Assembly (NCBI RefSeq): GCF_003864295.1
Contig: NZ_BDQK01000013.1
Span: forward strand, 248,001 to 312,000
DNA length: 64,000 bases
Source: Aphanothece sacrum FPU1
GTDB taxonomy: Bacteria > Cyanobacteriota > Cyanobacteriia > Cyanobacteriales > Microcystaceae
Reading direction: 5' to 3'
Part shown: positions 55,095 to 64,000 of the stretch, one piece after another
How positions within the stretch are numbered: position 1 is the first letter of the stretch
Layout: every line of letters starts with the position of its first letter
The notes under the pieces: generated by a model
Databases searched by the model: none
What the model was told of the DNA's origin: nothing
Seen by the model: only the letters and a program-made list of their open reading frames with translations
Program-made: the position numbers and the translations under genes

Positions 55095-55928
55095 ATGAGC
55101 AATAAGGATGTTATTATTTTAGGCAGTGGTTTATCAATTTTAGACTTATCATCTGAGGAAATTAACTATATAAATCAATGTGAAGTAATCATAGCAATCA
55201 ATAAATTTATGGCTTTTTATCAAAAAAGTCAAATTCTTCCTAATCATATTTACTTTGTTGATGCCTACGATCTTTCCAATGTTAATTTTTTACAACATAT
55301 TTTTAATGTGTGTAGAAAAAATAAGTTAGAAGGATTGACTTTTATTATTTCTAAGACAATCCTAGAACATCCCATGACTGGTCAAAGATTTTGTTCAAAA
55401 AGAATTGCTTTTATCTTAAAAAAGAAATACTTAGAAATTGAAAACGAAATTCATAACAAATTGTTTCATGGGGAAAAAGCGAATACCAACTTATTCTTAA
55501 TTCCAGAAAATTGTAAATTTGAATTAATTTCTCATCAACATTGGTTAGAAGGGAATATTTGGGGTGATAGTTTACAAAAGCCACTTTTTCATTATAGAGG
55601 CAGCCTAAGTACCGTTTTAAATTATGTTTCTATCAAATATCCTCAAAGAACTATTAAGTTAATTGGTGTTGATTTTAATTCTCCTCGTTACTTTTTTCAA
55701 GATGAGCTTGAAAAACTCAATTTCGTCTGGAAAGACTGGACAACCTCTATCACTCAAGAAAAAAAGACTCATTTTAGTGCCATTCCCTATCAGGGAACTA
55801 CAATTTTTGATAAATTCGATTTTATGCTTAAAAATCTTGACGGAACTGGGAATATCGTGTATAGTTGTAATCGTGACAGTTTATTAATAGAAAAAGGATT
55901 AGTTAAATATTCTGCGGTTATAAGTTGA
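55095..55928 (+). CDS. putative glycosyltransferase-like protein of the glycan cluster
   Basis: 277 residues, no membrane segments. N-terminal DVIILGSGLSILDLSSEE and a later RGSLSTVLNYVSIKYPQRTIKLIGVDFN recall the CstII/GT42 sialyltransferase and DUF115-type Rossmann folds (GxGxSL start; SGxxxxxxAxxLGxxxIxLxGxDF). The match is to short motifs only, so function is tentative. It opens a four-gene plus-strand run of sugar transfer genes. Confidence 0.45.
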   Translation: MSNKDVIILGSGLSILDLSSEEINYINQCEVIIAINKFMAFYQKSQILPNHIYFVDAYDLSNVNFLQHIFNVCRKNKLEGLTFIISKTILEHPMTGQRFCSKRIAFILKKKYLEIENEIHNKLFHGEKANTNLFLIPENCKFELISHQHWLEGNIWGDSLQKPLFHYRGSLSTVLNYVSIKYPQRTIKLIGVDFNSPRYFFQDELEKLNFVWKDWTTSITQEKKTHFSAIPYQGTTIFDKFDFMLKNLDGTGNIVYSCNRDSLLIEKGLVKYSAVIS

Positions 55929-55973
55929 ATAAAAGTATGTCATAATCTCATAATTTAAGGAGTTTAAGAGAAG

Positions 55974-56918
55974 ATGAATCCTAAAATATTAATTATTATC
56001 TTAAATTGGAATGGAAAAAAAGATACTTTAGAGTGTTTAGAATCAAGTACAAAAATTGATTATGATAATTATGAGATTGTCGTTGTTGATAATGGTTCTA
56101 CAGATGATTCTGTAAAATCTATAAGAGAAAAATATTCTCACATAAAAATAATTGAAAATAATGCTAATTTAGGGTATGCAGAAGGTAATAATGTAGGAAT
56201 TCGCTATGCGCTCTCAGAAAATACAGATTATATATTATTGCTAAATAATGATACTATTGTTGATAAAAATCTTTTGACAAACTTTATAAAAGCCAGTGAA
56301 AATTATCCCAAAGCAGGTATTTTTGGAGCTAAAATCTACTATTTTGATACCCCTAATAAAATTTGGTTTGCGGGTGGAACTTGGCAACTAGAAAAAGCTA
56401 AATCTGAGCATATTGGAGGTAATGAAATTGACGATTCAGGGTTTTGGAATGATGTTAAAGAAGTTGACTATGCTTGTGGATGTGCTTTATTAATAAAGAG
56501 TGAAGTGATCCAAAAGATTGGTTTGCTTGAATCAAGATTTTTTCTAACCTGGGAAGAACTCGATTGGTGTTACAGAGCTAAAAAACTAGGATATCAATCT
56601 TTGATCGTGCCTAGTGCTAAAGTTTGGCATAAAATTTCTGCCTCTTTTGTTGGGGGTGCAGGTAAATTTCATCAGCAATATTTTATGGAAAGAAACCGAT
56701 TATTATGGATGGAAAAACATTTACAATTGAATCAGATAATATCAGTGTATAAACGAATAATATTACCAGAAATTTATGAAAGTATGCGAGGTTATTTAAG
56801 TTCTAATTCAAGTCCTAACAAAAAAGCAAAATGCAAAGTTAGTTTAGCTGCTTTTAGGGACTATATACAACGTAGATTTGGAGATTGTCCTTCATGGGTT
56901 CGTTCTATTAAAGAATAA
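55974..56918 (+). CDS. glycosyltransferase family 2
   Basis: 314 residues with the GT-A fold: KILIIILNWNGKKDTLECLES, IVVVDNGSTDDSV, the metal site LLNNDTIVD (DxD equivalent), and the acceptor loop WEELDWCYRAKKLGY. WbbL/rhamnosyltransferase-like. Cytoplasmic face of the membrane, transferring sugar to a lipid-linked glycan. 45 bases after the previous gene and 36 before the next. Confidence 0.88.
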   Translation: MNPKILIIILNWNGKKDTLECLESSTKIDYDNYEIVVVDNGSTDDSVKSIREKYSHIKIIENNANLGYAEGNNVGIRYALSENTDYILLLNNDTIVDKNLLTNFIKASENYPKAGIFGAKIYYFDTPNKIWFAGGTWQLEKAKSEHIGGNEIDDSGFWNDVKEVDYACGCALLIKSEVIQKIGLLESRFFLTWEELDWCYRAKKLGYQSLIVPSAKVWHKISASFVGGAGKFHQQYFMERNRLLWMEKHLQLNQIISVYKRIILPEIYESMRGYLSSNSSPNKKAKCKVSLAAFRDYIQRRFGDCPSWVRSIKE

Positions 56919-56954
56919 CTGGAATTGTTAACTTACTTAAGCAGTTTTCAACTG

Positions 56955-58193
56955 ATGACATATAAAAAAGTTGTTTTATTTTTTCCTCATAATCCTTGGC
57001 CTCCCAAAAGCGGCGCTCACAAACGTTGTCTTGAGATAATTTCTGGGTTAAAAGAAATAGACTGTGAAATTTTTTTATTGAGTTCAACACTTTCTTCTGA
57101 AAATCAATGGAAAGAATCAAGTATTGATGCCTTGAAAAAAAAGTTTGTTAAAGATGTGTTAATATATCATCCTAATAAATGGGATAGTTACTCGATAAAA
57201 TTAAACCAAAAATTCTATACTTTTCTTAAAATAAATCCTCCTTTAAATTCCGGTATAAATAGTCCAATTGGTATCTGTCTATGGAGCAGTAAGATTATTA
57301 GAGAAATTGTTCCTGATATTATCTTCATGAACTATTGCTATTGGGATAAGTTAATAAATCATCGGGAATTTCAATCTATAAGGAGAGTGATTGAAACTCA
57401 TGATCTGGTAACTATAAATACAAAAATGCGAGATATAATTAGTCCCTATTTATCAAATAAATTTATTAAAGCTAATAGAATAGATGATGAATTATTGAAA
57501 GAGAATTTTTTTGAAGTTTTGAATTTACAAACAGATGAGGAAGAGTATAAAATTTATGATCAATATCAAACAACAATTGCTATTTCTTCGACAGAAAAAA
57601 ATCTGATTGAACAAAATACAAATAAAACGAAAGTTATTTTACTTCCCATGACACAAGAACCTTGTTATTTATCTAATCAGTATCAAGATTCAGCCTTATT
57701 TCCCATAGGGCCTAATCTTTTTAATATACAAGGTTATTTTTACTTTACTCAAAAAGTTTTACCTCAAATTTTACAAGAGATTCCCTCTTTTTCATGGCAA
57801 GTTACAGGAAATTTCCAATTTAAGTTAATTCCTAAACCGGAAGAAAGAGTTATAATCAGAGGATTTGTTCCCGATTTAAAAAAGGTGTATGAATTATCAA
57901 GCTTTGTTATTTCTCCTGTGATTGGTGGAACTGGTCAACAGGTAAAAATTGTTGAAGCTATGGCTCATGGACTTCCTGTTATTGCGCTTAAACAAAGGGC
58001 TGAAAATTCGCCTATCAATCATGGTATTAATGGATTTATAGCTAATAATGCTGAGGAATTTGCTGATTATGTGAAACAACTTTGGCAAGATCGTACCTTA
58101 TGTCGTAAGTTAGGAAAAGCTGCTCAAGAAACGATTGCAGCTAATTTTTCTAGAGAACTTTTGACGGAAAAATTATTATTAATTATTAGTTAG
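56955..58193 (+). CDS. GT4-like glycosyltransferase
   Basis: 412 residues from ATG 56955; the TTG start 30 bases earlier is less likely. GT-B fold: N-terminal PHNPWPPKSGAHKRCLEIISGL (WPPxxG glycine loop), C-terminal SFVISPVIGGTGQQVKIVEAMAHGLPVIAL with the nucleotide-sugar E-x7-E-like region. Donor and acceptor unknown. Third gene of the glycan run. Confidence 0.82.
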   Translation: MTYKKVVLFFPHNPWPPKSGAHKRCLEIISGLKEIDCEIFLLSSTLSSENQWKESSIDALKKKFVKDVLIYHPNKWDSYSIKLNQKFYTFLKINPPLNSGINSPIGICLWSSKIIREIVPDIIFMNYCYWDKLINHREFQSIRRVIETHDLVTINTKMRDIISPYLSNKFIKANRIDDELLKENFFEVLNLQTDEEEYKIYDQYQTTIAISSTEKNLIEQNTNKTKVILLPMTQEPCYLSNQYQDSALFPIGPNLFNIQGYFYFTQKVLPQILQEIPSFSWQVTGNFQFKLIPKPEERVIIRGFVPDLKKVYELSSFVISPVIGGTGQQVKIVEAMAHGLPVIALKQRAENSPINHGINGFIANNAEEFADYVKQLWQDRTLCRKLGKAAQETIAANFSRELLTEKLLLIIS

Positions 58194-58209
58194 ATTCAAT
58201 ATTAAAATT

Positions 58210-59304
58210 ATGCGAATTCTTTACGATGGTCAAATATATAAGTATCAGGTAACTGGCGGAATTAATCGTTACTTTTCTAATATAATTAAAGGACTTTCTA
58301 ATAATTATTACCCAACTTTATTAACGGAAAATAATCGTGATTTAAATTACCCTGAACACCCCAATTTAAAAATCATCAGATGGCATCAAAAATTTCGTCC
58401 TGAGCGTGTTCGTATTCTGGTTGATAAGTTATATGCTGAAGCAATTAACAGATTTAATAATTTTGATATTGTCCATCCGACCTATTATTCATTAGTTAAT
58501 CGACAAAGTATTGAATCTTATCGATTGCCAATGGCAATTACAGTTTATGATATGATTCATGAACTTTTTGCTAATAATCTACCGGATAGTCGTTTTACAA
58601 TTCCCATCAAACGTAAGGCTATTATGGCAGCACAAGCAATCATTTGTATTTCTGAAAATACAAAGCAAGATTTAATCAATCTATATGCTGTTCCAGAAGA
58701 AAAAATTTGGGTGACTTATTTAGCTCCCGAAATCGATATTAGTCTTTCCTATAGTTCTGAAACTATTCCTCAAGCTCCTTATTATGTGTTTATTGGCAGT
58801 CGTTCTAAATATAAAAACTTTGATCGTTTACTCTCTGCATTTGCTCAAGTTTGTGATGTTGAGTCAGACTTAAAACTTTGTGTTATTGGCGCACCATTTA
58901 ATAAACAAGAACTCAAAATGATTGATGACTTAAAATTAGATAATCGTCTTGAAAATTATGGCTATGTCACAGATACTCATCTAGCTAAACTTTATCGTAA
59001 TAGTATTGCCTTGGTTTATCCCTCACTTTATGAAGGGTTTGGCATTCCTCCCTTAGAAGCTATGGCTTGTGAAACGGCTGTTATTGCGTCCAATTGTTCT
59101 AGTATTCCTGAAGTAGTGGGAGAGGCTGCTTTATTATTTAATCCTGAGTCGATTGATGATCTTATTGAATCATTAAGATTCCTCTTAAAAAACCCAATTG
59201 AACGGGATAATTTCATCCAAAAGGGAAAGGAAAGAACTAAGTTATTTAGTTGGGAAAAAACCGTTAGTCAAACCATCGATGTTTATCGCTCTTTAGGGAA
59301 ATAA
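58210..59304 (+). CDS. glycosyltransferase family 4
   Basis: 364 residues of the GT4 family: [20 protein letters not shown] at the N-terminus, [35 protein letters not shown], and the E-x7-E motif in [25 protein letters not shown]. Mannosyl- or glucosyltransferase-like. Last gene of the glycan cluster, 16 bases after the preceding gene, convergent with psbC. Confidence 0.92.
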   Translation: MRILYDGQIYKYQVTGGINRYFSNIIKGLSNNYYPTLLTENNRDLNYPEHPNLKIIRWHQKFRPERVRILVDKLYAEAINRFNNFDIVHPTYYSLVNRQSIESYRLPMAITVYDMIHELFANNLPDSRFTIPIKRKAIMAAQAIICISENTKQDLINLYAVPEEKIWVTYLAPEIDISLSYSSETIPQAPYYVFIGSRSKYKNFDRLLSAFAQVCDVESDLKLCVIGAPFNKQELKMIDDLKLDNRLENYGYVTDTHLAKLYRNSIALVYPSLYEGFGIPPLEAMACETAVIASNCSSIPEVVGEAALLFNPESIDDLIESLRFLLKNPIERDNFIQKGKERTKLFSWEKTVSQTIDVYRSLGK

Positions 59305-59310
59305 ACTAGT

Positions 59311-59341
59311 AAAAAAAACTCCCGCCGTTAAAAGCAGGAGT
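59311..59341 (-). terminator. psbC terminator
   Basis: On the minus strand: stem ACTCCTGC / GCGGGAGT with one mismatch, followed by eight T (59318-59311). It lies 23 bases after the psbC stop, between convergent genes. Confidence 0.85.
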
Positions 59342-59364
59342 CCTTAAATATTTTGACCTAAATC

Positions 59365-60747
59365 TTAGTCAAGATCAGGCATAGCGAGTACGGGTTCAGT
59401 CTCACGATCAATCCCTTTCTCAAATCCAGCAGCAGCCGCCCGCGCACGTCCAGCGTGCCACAGATGACCAACCAGGAAGAAGAAACCAAGGGTAAAGTGA
59501 GATGTCGCTAACCACGCACGAGGAGATACATAGTTGAAAGCGTTAACATCGGTGATAACCCCACCCACAGAGTTCAAAGAACCTAGAGGAGCATGGGTCA
59601 TATATTCAGCAGCACGGCGAACTTGCCAAGGCTGAACATCATTTCTTAACTTGTCTAAATCTAAACCGTTAGGACCACGTAGAGGCTCTAACCAAGGGCC
59701 ACGGAAGTCCCAGAAACGCATGGTTTCACCACCAAAGATGATTTCACCAGTAGGAGAGCGCATCAGGTATTTACCTAGACCTGTGGGGCCTTGAGCAGAA
59801 CCGATATTTGCTCCCATACGTTGGTCACGCACTAAGAAGGTGAAGGCTTGAGATTGAGAAGCTTCCATGCCAGTTGGGCCATAGAACTCACTGGGATAAG
59901 CAGTGTTATTAAACCAAACAAACACAGAGGCAATGAAACCCATCATGGACAACGCGCCTAAACTGTAGGAGAGATAAGCCTCACCAGACCAGATAAACGC
60001 GCGACGGGCCCAAGCAAAAGGTTTAGTTAAGATGTGCCAAATACCACCGAAGATACAAATCAGGCCAATCCAAATATGACCACCGATAATGTCTTCCATG
60101 TTGTTAACACTAATAATCCAACCTTCACCACCGAAGGGGGCTTTGACTAAATAGCCAAAGATTACCGCCGGATTGAGAGTAGGATTAGTTATCACACGCA
60201 CATCTCCGCCACCAGGGGCCCAAGTGTCATAGACACCGCCAAAGAACATGGCTTTGAAAACCAATAACAACGCACCACATCCCAAAAGAATGAGGTGATA
60301 ACCGATGATATTGGTCATTTGGTTCTTATCTTTCCAGTCATAACCAAAGAAACTGGAATATTCTTCTAAGGTTTCAGGGCCCCGTAGAGCATGGTAAATA
60401 CCACCGAAACCGAGAACCGCCGAAGAAATAATGTGTAACACCCCAACGACAAAGAAGGGGAAAGTATCAGTAATTTCACCGGCCGGCCCTACACCCCAAC
60501 CTAGAGTAGCAATGTGAGGCAGAAGAATGAAGCCCTGTTCGTACATGGGCTTTTCAGGGATAAGATGAGCAGTTTCAAACAGGGTCATAGCCCCTGCCCA
60601 GAAAACGATTAAACCAGCGTGGGCGACATGGGCCCCTAGAAGTTTACCGGAAAGGTTGATTAGACGGGCATTTCCCGACCACCAAGCAAATCCAGTAGAT
60701 TCTAGGTCACGTCCACTGGTAGCAGGCATATTAGAGAGCGTTACCAC
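59365..60747 (-). CDS. psbC: photosystem II CP43 reaction-centre antenna protein
   Basis: 460 residues, six membrane helices binding chlorophyll a; the large lumenal loop carries the [21 protein letters not shown] segment with the Mn4Ca ligand Glu and Arg. The start is the GTG at 60747, inside psbD (17-base overlap), as in other cyanobacteria and plastids. Co-transcribed with psbD. The high conservation leaves no doubt. Confidence 0.98.
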   Translation of the reverse strand: MVTLSNMPATSGRDLESTGFAWWSGNARLINLSGKLLGAHVAHAGLIVFWAGAMTLFETAHLIPEKPMYEQGFILLPHIATLGWGVGPAGEITDTFPFFVVGVLHIISSAVLGFGGIYHALRGPETLEEYSSFFGYDWKDKNQMTNIIGYHLILLGCGALLLVFKAMFFGGVYDTWAPGGGDVRVITNPTLNPAVIFGYLVKAPFGGEGWIISVNNMEDIIGGHIWIGLICIFGGIWHILTKPFAWARRAFIWSGEAYLSYSLGALSMMGFIASVFVWFNNTAYPSEFYGPTGMEASQSQAFTFLVRDQRMGANIGSAQGPTGLGKYLMRSPTGEIIFGGETMRFWDFRGPWLEPLRGPNGLDLDKLRNDVQPWQVRRAAEYMTHAPLGSLNSVGGVITDVNAFNYVSPRAWLATSHFTLGFFFLVGHLWHAGRARAAAAGFEKGIDRETEPVLAMPDLD

Positions 60748-61786
60748 GGGGAAGTACCTCTTCAGGGAAGATAAAGTTTTGATGGGGTTGGTCTTGGGGA
60801 GCCATCCAAGCTCGTAGACCTTCGTTTAATAAAATATTTTTGGTGTAGAATGTCTCAAATTCAGGGTCTTCAGCAGCCCGTAATTCTTGGGAGACAAAAT
60901 CATAAGCCCGTAGGTTGAGGGCCAAGCCTACAATACCAATGGAACTCATCCACAGACCCGTTACCGGGACAAATAACATGAAGAAGTGTAACCAACGTTT
61001 GTTGGAGAAAGCAATACCGAAAATCTGTGACCAGAAACGGTTAGCTGTCACCATTGAGTAGGTTTCTTCTGCTTGGGTTGGTTCAAACGCCCGGAAAGTG
61101 TTCGCTTGATCACTATCTTCAAACAGGGTATTTTCTACTGTAGCACCATGAATAGCACAAAGTAGCGCACCACCGAGAACACCCGCTACTCCCATCATGT
61201 GGAAGGGATTAAGTGTCCAGTTGTGGAAACCTTGTAAAAAGAGGATGAAACGGAAAATTCCGGCTACTCCGAAACTAGGAGCAAAGAACCAGCTAGATTG
61301 TCCCAAGGGGTACATCAGGAATACGCTGACGAAAACCGCAATAGGAGCAGAAAAAGCGATGGCGTTGTAAGGACGAATACCTACTAGACGGGAAATTTCA
61401 AACTGACGTAGCATGAAGCCAATCAGAGCGAAAGCACCGTGAAGGGCGGTAAATGTCCATAAACCACCGATTTGACACCAACGGGTAAATACACCTTGAG
61501 CTTCAGGGCCCCAAAGGAATAAGATGGAGTGTCCGAAGGCGTTAGCAGGGGAAGATACAGCAACGGTCAGGAAGTTACAACCTTCGAGGTAGGAACTAGC
61601 CAATCCGTGAGTGTACCAAGAACTAACAAAGGTGGTTCCGGTTAACCAGCCGCCTAAAGCCAGATAGGCACAGGGGAATAGTAGTAAACCAGACCAACCA
61701 ACGAAGACAAAGCGATCGCGCTTAAGCCAGTCATCGAGGATATCAAACCATCCTCTTTCTGGTGCGCGTCCGACTGCAATGGTCAT
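60731..61786 (-). CDS. psbD: photosystem II D2 protein
   Basis: 351 residues, five membrane helices; binds P680 chlorophylls and plastoquinone QA (His ligands in the [25 protein letters not shown] and [11 protein letters not shown] segments). The C-terminal PRGNAL is typical. First gene of psbD-psbC. Cyanobacteria usually have a second, single psbD elsewhere. Confidence 0.98.
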   Translation of the reverse strand: MTIAVGRAPERGWFDILDDWLKRDRFVFVGWSGLLLFPCAYLALGGWLTGTTFVSSWYTHGLASSYLEGCNFLTVAVSSPANAFGHSILFLWGPEAQGVFTRWCQIGGLWTFTALHGAFALIGFMLRQFEISRLVGIRPYNAIAFSAPIAVFVSVFLMYPLGQSSWFFAPSFGVAGIFRFILFLQGFHNWTLNPFHMMGVAGVLGGALLCAIHGATVENTLFEDSDQANTFRAFEPTQAEETYSMVTANRFWSQIFGIAFSNKRWLHFFMLFVPVTGLWMSSIGIVGLALNLRAYDFVSQELRAAEDPEFETFYTKNILLNEGLRAWMAPQDQPHQNFIFPEEVLPRGNAL

Positions 61787-62125
61787 AGGGTCTTAATCCT
61801 CTAGCAACTCGATGGCAAGATTTCTTAACGGGAGTGTTATCTAGTTTAGGTCATTATCGTCCCATTTTCTTATTAGGAGGCGACCGAGATAAAGCTTTTC
61901 AGCTTGACTGAGTAGGCTGGTAAAATTGGCTTTTTGAGCCGTTTTCACTCCTCTAGGGACTTAATGAGTGGATCATTAATATTTCTTAAACTAGCACAAT
62001 CTCACCCCAATCCCTGATCAAGTCTGGGATATTAGGAGAGGCTTGTGTTTAGCCGTCCTTAGACTATTATTAGCAAAAAATTTACAATTTGACACATCTT
62101 GTCTCATAATTCTTCTGACCCTACC
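61787..62125. other. psbD leader and promoter region
   Basis: 339 bases upstream of psbD. GAGGATTAAGACCCT-ATG provides the ribosome site. A 35-codon frame starting with GTG lies at 61841-61948 on the psbD strand. Near 62085 there is a TTTACAATTTGACACA stretch that only partly fits the HLR1 high-light element. The promoter itself cannot be fixed by eye. Confidence 0.5.
61841..61948 (-). CDS. possible small ORF in the psbD leader
   Basis: 35 codons, GTG start, product beginning MKTAQKANFTSLLSQAEKLY and ending RKWDDNDLN. AGAGGA touches the start, which is too close for an ideal ribosome site. Composition is protein-like (amphipathic helix LLSQAEKLYLGRLL). Unrecognised; may be chance. Confidence 0.25.
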   Translation of the reverse strand: MKTAQKANFTSLLSQAEKLYLGRLLIRKWDDNDLN

Positions 62126-62908
62126 TTACCACCCCTGGGTCAGTTGGGGGAAATCCCCTAAGTTACAATAAGGGCGACTATAGCTTAAAGGCGGTTCTAA
62201 GGCGTGTTTCGCTAAAAAATCAGCATCACTCATCACCTTGTCTGTGTCTCCATCATAGACAATTTTCCCTTGACTCAAAATAATTGTGCGATCGCATAAG
62301 TCCCAAGCTAAATCTAAATCATGGGTGGCGATTAATTGCGTCAGGGGTAGGGTTTGTAATAAATTAATCAATTGACGGCGCGATCGCGGATCTAGTTGGG
62401 CTGAGGGTTCATCTAAGACTAACACTTGGGGCTGCATGGCCAAGACCCCTGCGATCGCCACTCGTTTTTTTTCCCCACCGGAAAGGTTATCCGGGTTCCG
62501 ATGGCCATACACTTGAGGGTTAAGATTAACGGTTTCCATCGCTTCTAGGACTCTGAGTTCTAGTTCTTTTCCTTTGACTCCCCCATTCATAGGGCCAAAG
62601 GCCACATCTTCCCAAACCGTAGGCATAAATAATTGATCATCGGGATTTTGAAATACTAACCCAACAAAATTACGAATAAGGGCTAAATTTTGAGAATTAA
62701 CTAACCATTGTCCTATTTTTATTTTTCCAGTTTGAGGTAAAAAAATTCCATTAAGATGAAGTTGTAAAGTGGATTTTCCTGAGCCATTTGCTCCTATTAA
62801 AGCTACTCTTTCATTGGCTTTAATTGATAAGTTGATATCATTAAGAGATGAAGTACCATCAGCATAAGTATGGCTGAGATTTTCAATTAATACTGGGTTA
62901 TGGTGCAT
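62126..62908 (-). CDS. cbiO: CbiO/EcfA-type ABC transporter ATP-binding protein
   Basis: 260 residues: Walker A GANGSGKST, Q-loop VFQNPDDQLFMPTVWEDVAFGP, signature NLSGGEKKR, Walker B VLVLDEPSAQLDP, H-loop THDLDLAWDLCDR. The FQNPDDQ-F motif is diagnostic of energy-coupling-factor or cobalt/nickel transporter ATPases. No EcfT or substrate component is next to it; the neighbour is an ABC-2 permease of another type. The metal or vitamin is unknown. Confidence 0.88.
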   Translation of the reverse strand: MHHNPVLIENLSHTYADGTSSLNDINLSIKANERVALIGANGSGKSTLQLHLNGIFLPQTGKIKIGQWLVNSQNLALIRNFVGLVFQNPDDQLFMPTVWEDVAFGPMNGGVKGKELELRVLEAMETVNLNPQVYGHRNPDNLSGGEKKRVAIAGVLAMQPQVLVLDEPSAQLDPRSRRQLINLLQTLPLTQLIATHDLDLAWDLCDRTIILSQGKIVYDGDTDKVMSDADFLAKHALEPPLSYSRPYCNLGDFPQLTQGW

Positions 62909-62953
62909 TTTTACAACTTAGAATCAACCTATTATCCAACTATTTAATCAGTC

Positions 62954-63736
62954 TTAACTAGACGCACTGGTATAAAATCCTAACGCAAATTTCCAAAAAT
63001 AGTGAGATAAGATTAATAATAATATTGCCAGTAATCCTGACCCTAACATCCAAGAAAGATTATATCTTCCTAACAAGGTTTCTGCGGGAACTGTCGTTAA
63101 AAAAGTTACCGGAACCACAAAGGTAAAGAAAAATCGATAGGCAACCGGATAAGCGACTATGGGAAATCTTCCCGCTTCTAATAATCCTCTCAATACTTCT
63201 GTTACATTATAGATTTTAACAAACCAAATACTGGTTGCTCCTAACATAAACCAAATACTATATAAAATGATAATACCTAATCCAAGAATTAGACTACTTA
63301 TTAAATAATCTAATATTGTTATCTTTAGTTGACATCCAGCATAAATAATGATACTTATTCCAAAAATTATATCAGGAATTCCCCAAGGAGAAATGATTCT
63401 CGCAGATAACCAAAATTGACTACTAATAGGTTTTAATAAAATAAAATCTAAGGTTCCTTTTTGAACTTGTTCTACAATTCGATTAAGATTCGGAACTAAA
63501 AATATACTTGAAACTCCTTGTAATATGGTGAAGATTCCCATTACTATCATCGCTTCTTGCCAAGTCCATCCCTCAAAAGTATAGCCAGTTCTATAAAAAA
63601 GAAATAAGCTAAATAGACTGCCAATTAAATTAGCTAAACTACTAAGCATGGCAATCAAAAAGTTTAAACGATATTCTAATTCGGCCGCGATCGCCGTTAT
63701 CCAAAATAGTTTCAAAACTTTAAAATAAGTTTTCAT
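62954..63736 (-). CDS. ABC-2 type permease (DUF990-like)
   Basis: 260 residues, six membrane helices, with the conserved ELEYRLNFLIAMLSSL start, the cytosolic segment QKGTLDFILLKPISSQFWLS typical of DUF990 permeases, and AYPVAYRFFFTFVVPVTFLTTVPAE(TLL). Such proteins work in pairs with another permease and an ATPase, which are probably to the right of the window. 45 bases upstream of the CbiO-like gene. Confidence 0.8.
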   Translation of the reverse strand: MKTYFKVLKLFWITAIAAELEYRLNFLIAMLSSLANLIGSLFSLFLFYRTGYTFEGWTWQEAMIVMGIFTILQGVSSIFLVPNLNRIVEQVQKGTLDFILLKPISSQFWLSARIISPWGIPDIIFGISIIIYAGCQLKITILDYLISSLILGLGIIILYSIWFMLGATSIWFVKIYNVTEVLRGLLEAGRFPIVAYPVAYRFFFTFVVPVTFLTTVPAETLLGRYNLSWMLGSGLLAILLLILSHYFWKFALGFYTSASS

Positions 63737-63749
63737 TATCTTTTAATTA

Positions 63750-64000
63750 CTACTCAATAACATTGTATGGATTCTTAATATAAAAATCTACTTTTCTATT
63801 TCTTCCTGAACGACCCTTAAATTTTTTGTTTTTCTCAAAGCATATTTTTTGCCGATCTAAAAATTCTGAAACCTGGTCTAATATAGATTTTAAATCTCTA
63901 GTTCTAAAAGTAAACCAAATATCCGAAATTCTTAATGCAGTTTGTGCTAAATCTGTAACAGCAGCAGCTATTTCTTCTAATTTTTTTATTTTAATAATTA
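63750..64000 (-). CDS. partial protein, C-terminal part, possibly DUF1828-like
   Basis: The last 83 codons of a minus-strand gene that enters from the right edge; stop at 63750-63752. It reads LEEIAAAVTDLAQTALRISD, then TRDLKSILDQVSEFLDRQ and ends KVDFYIKNPYNVIE. The pattern of a helix, FLDRxxI and a final VDFYI strand resembles the DUF1828/DUF1829 proteins found on phages and mobile DNA. The identity is weak. It lies 13 bases upstream of the permease start codon. Confidence 0.5.
   Translation of the reverse strand, partial: IIKIKKLEEIAAAVTDLAQTALRISDIWFTFRTRDLKSILDQVSEFLDRQKICFEKNKKFKGRSGRNRKVDFYIKNPYNVIE

Noticed and set aside
62080-62100. HLR1 high-light element upstream of psbD
   Set aside because: TTTACAAT is followed by GACACATC rather than a second TTACA unit; only half a match.

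Overview
The window is chromosomal DNA from a cyanobacterium. It carries psbD-psbC (photosystem II D2 and CP43), two adjacent pstB genes, devBCA-type export genes, a cyanobacterial plastoquinone-type prenyltransferase, a PEP-CTERM protein and more than 30 copies of the HIP1 octamer GCGATCGC. The AT-rich composition, the hypA/hypB hydrogenase maturation genes and the many Uma2, toxin-antitoxin and MITE-like sequences fit a unicellular strain of the Cyanothece/Crocosphaera/Gloeothece type. That placement is an inference, not a match.

Layout. 0-0.6 kb: a BrnT/BrnA toxin-antitoxin operon with a palindromic operator over its promoter. 0.9-4 kb: tRNA-Val, then plsX-fabH-fabD (fatty acid synthesis) on the minus strand. 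4.3-9.3 kb: a PBP4-type carboxypeptidase, a small membrane protein, ilvC, a Uma2 nuclease, hypA-hypB. 9.4-13.5 kb: an NHL-repeat protein and small unknown genes among dense nested repeats. 13.5-18 kb: a coiled-coil/ASKHA protein, a Crp-type regulator, a DUF2232 membrane protein and a CobT-like protein. 18-26 kb: a Uma2 gene broken by a MITE, then the phosphate locus (pstS-pstC-pstA-pstB-pstB, divergent sphX) with a Pho box before each binding-protein gene. 26-32.5 kb: a CPA2 antiporter and two sensor kinases. 32.6-36.5 kb: a defence/toxin-antitoxin island (Uma2, RelE-type pair, a vMAP-type HTH protein, an orphan antitoxin with a broken toxin, VapBC) and a PEP-CTERM protein. 36.6-41.6 kb: mntP, then an enediyne-type polyketide synthase cut off inside its acyltransferase domain by an IS607-family element (tnpA+tnpB). 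41.8-51.9 kb: CtpA, ExoIII, a solitary m5C methyltransferase, DevBCA, an SDR, UbiA/PlqA and a SelD-less FAD oxidoreductase. 51.9-59.3 kb: secreted proteases, a metallo-hydrolase, a NarL-type regulator and a glycan cluster. 59.4-61.8 kb: psbD-psbC. 61.8-64 kb: an ABC ATPase, an ABC-2 permease and a truncated unknown gene at the edge.

Several short repeat families fill most intergenic gaps. Family A is about 165 bp with GGCTCTCCCG ends. Family B is GTAGGGGCGGGTTT hairpins with TAAGTAGGT-type outer ends. Family C is about 110-140 bp with TAAGTAGGTGGTCAT ends. Family D is about 190 bp of nested hairpins with TTCTACCGGAC ends. They have inserted into each other and into at least one gene. The most unusual items are the decapitated enediyne-type PKS next to a TnpB whose guide would derive from that PKS, the twin Pho boxes, the MITE-disrupted Uma2 gene and the broken YafQ-type toxin beside a stand-alone vMAP HTH protein.
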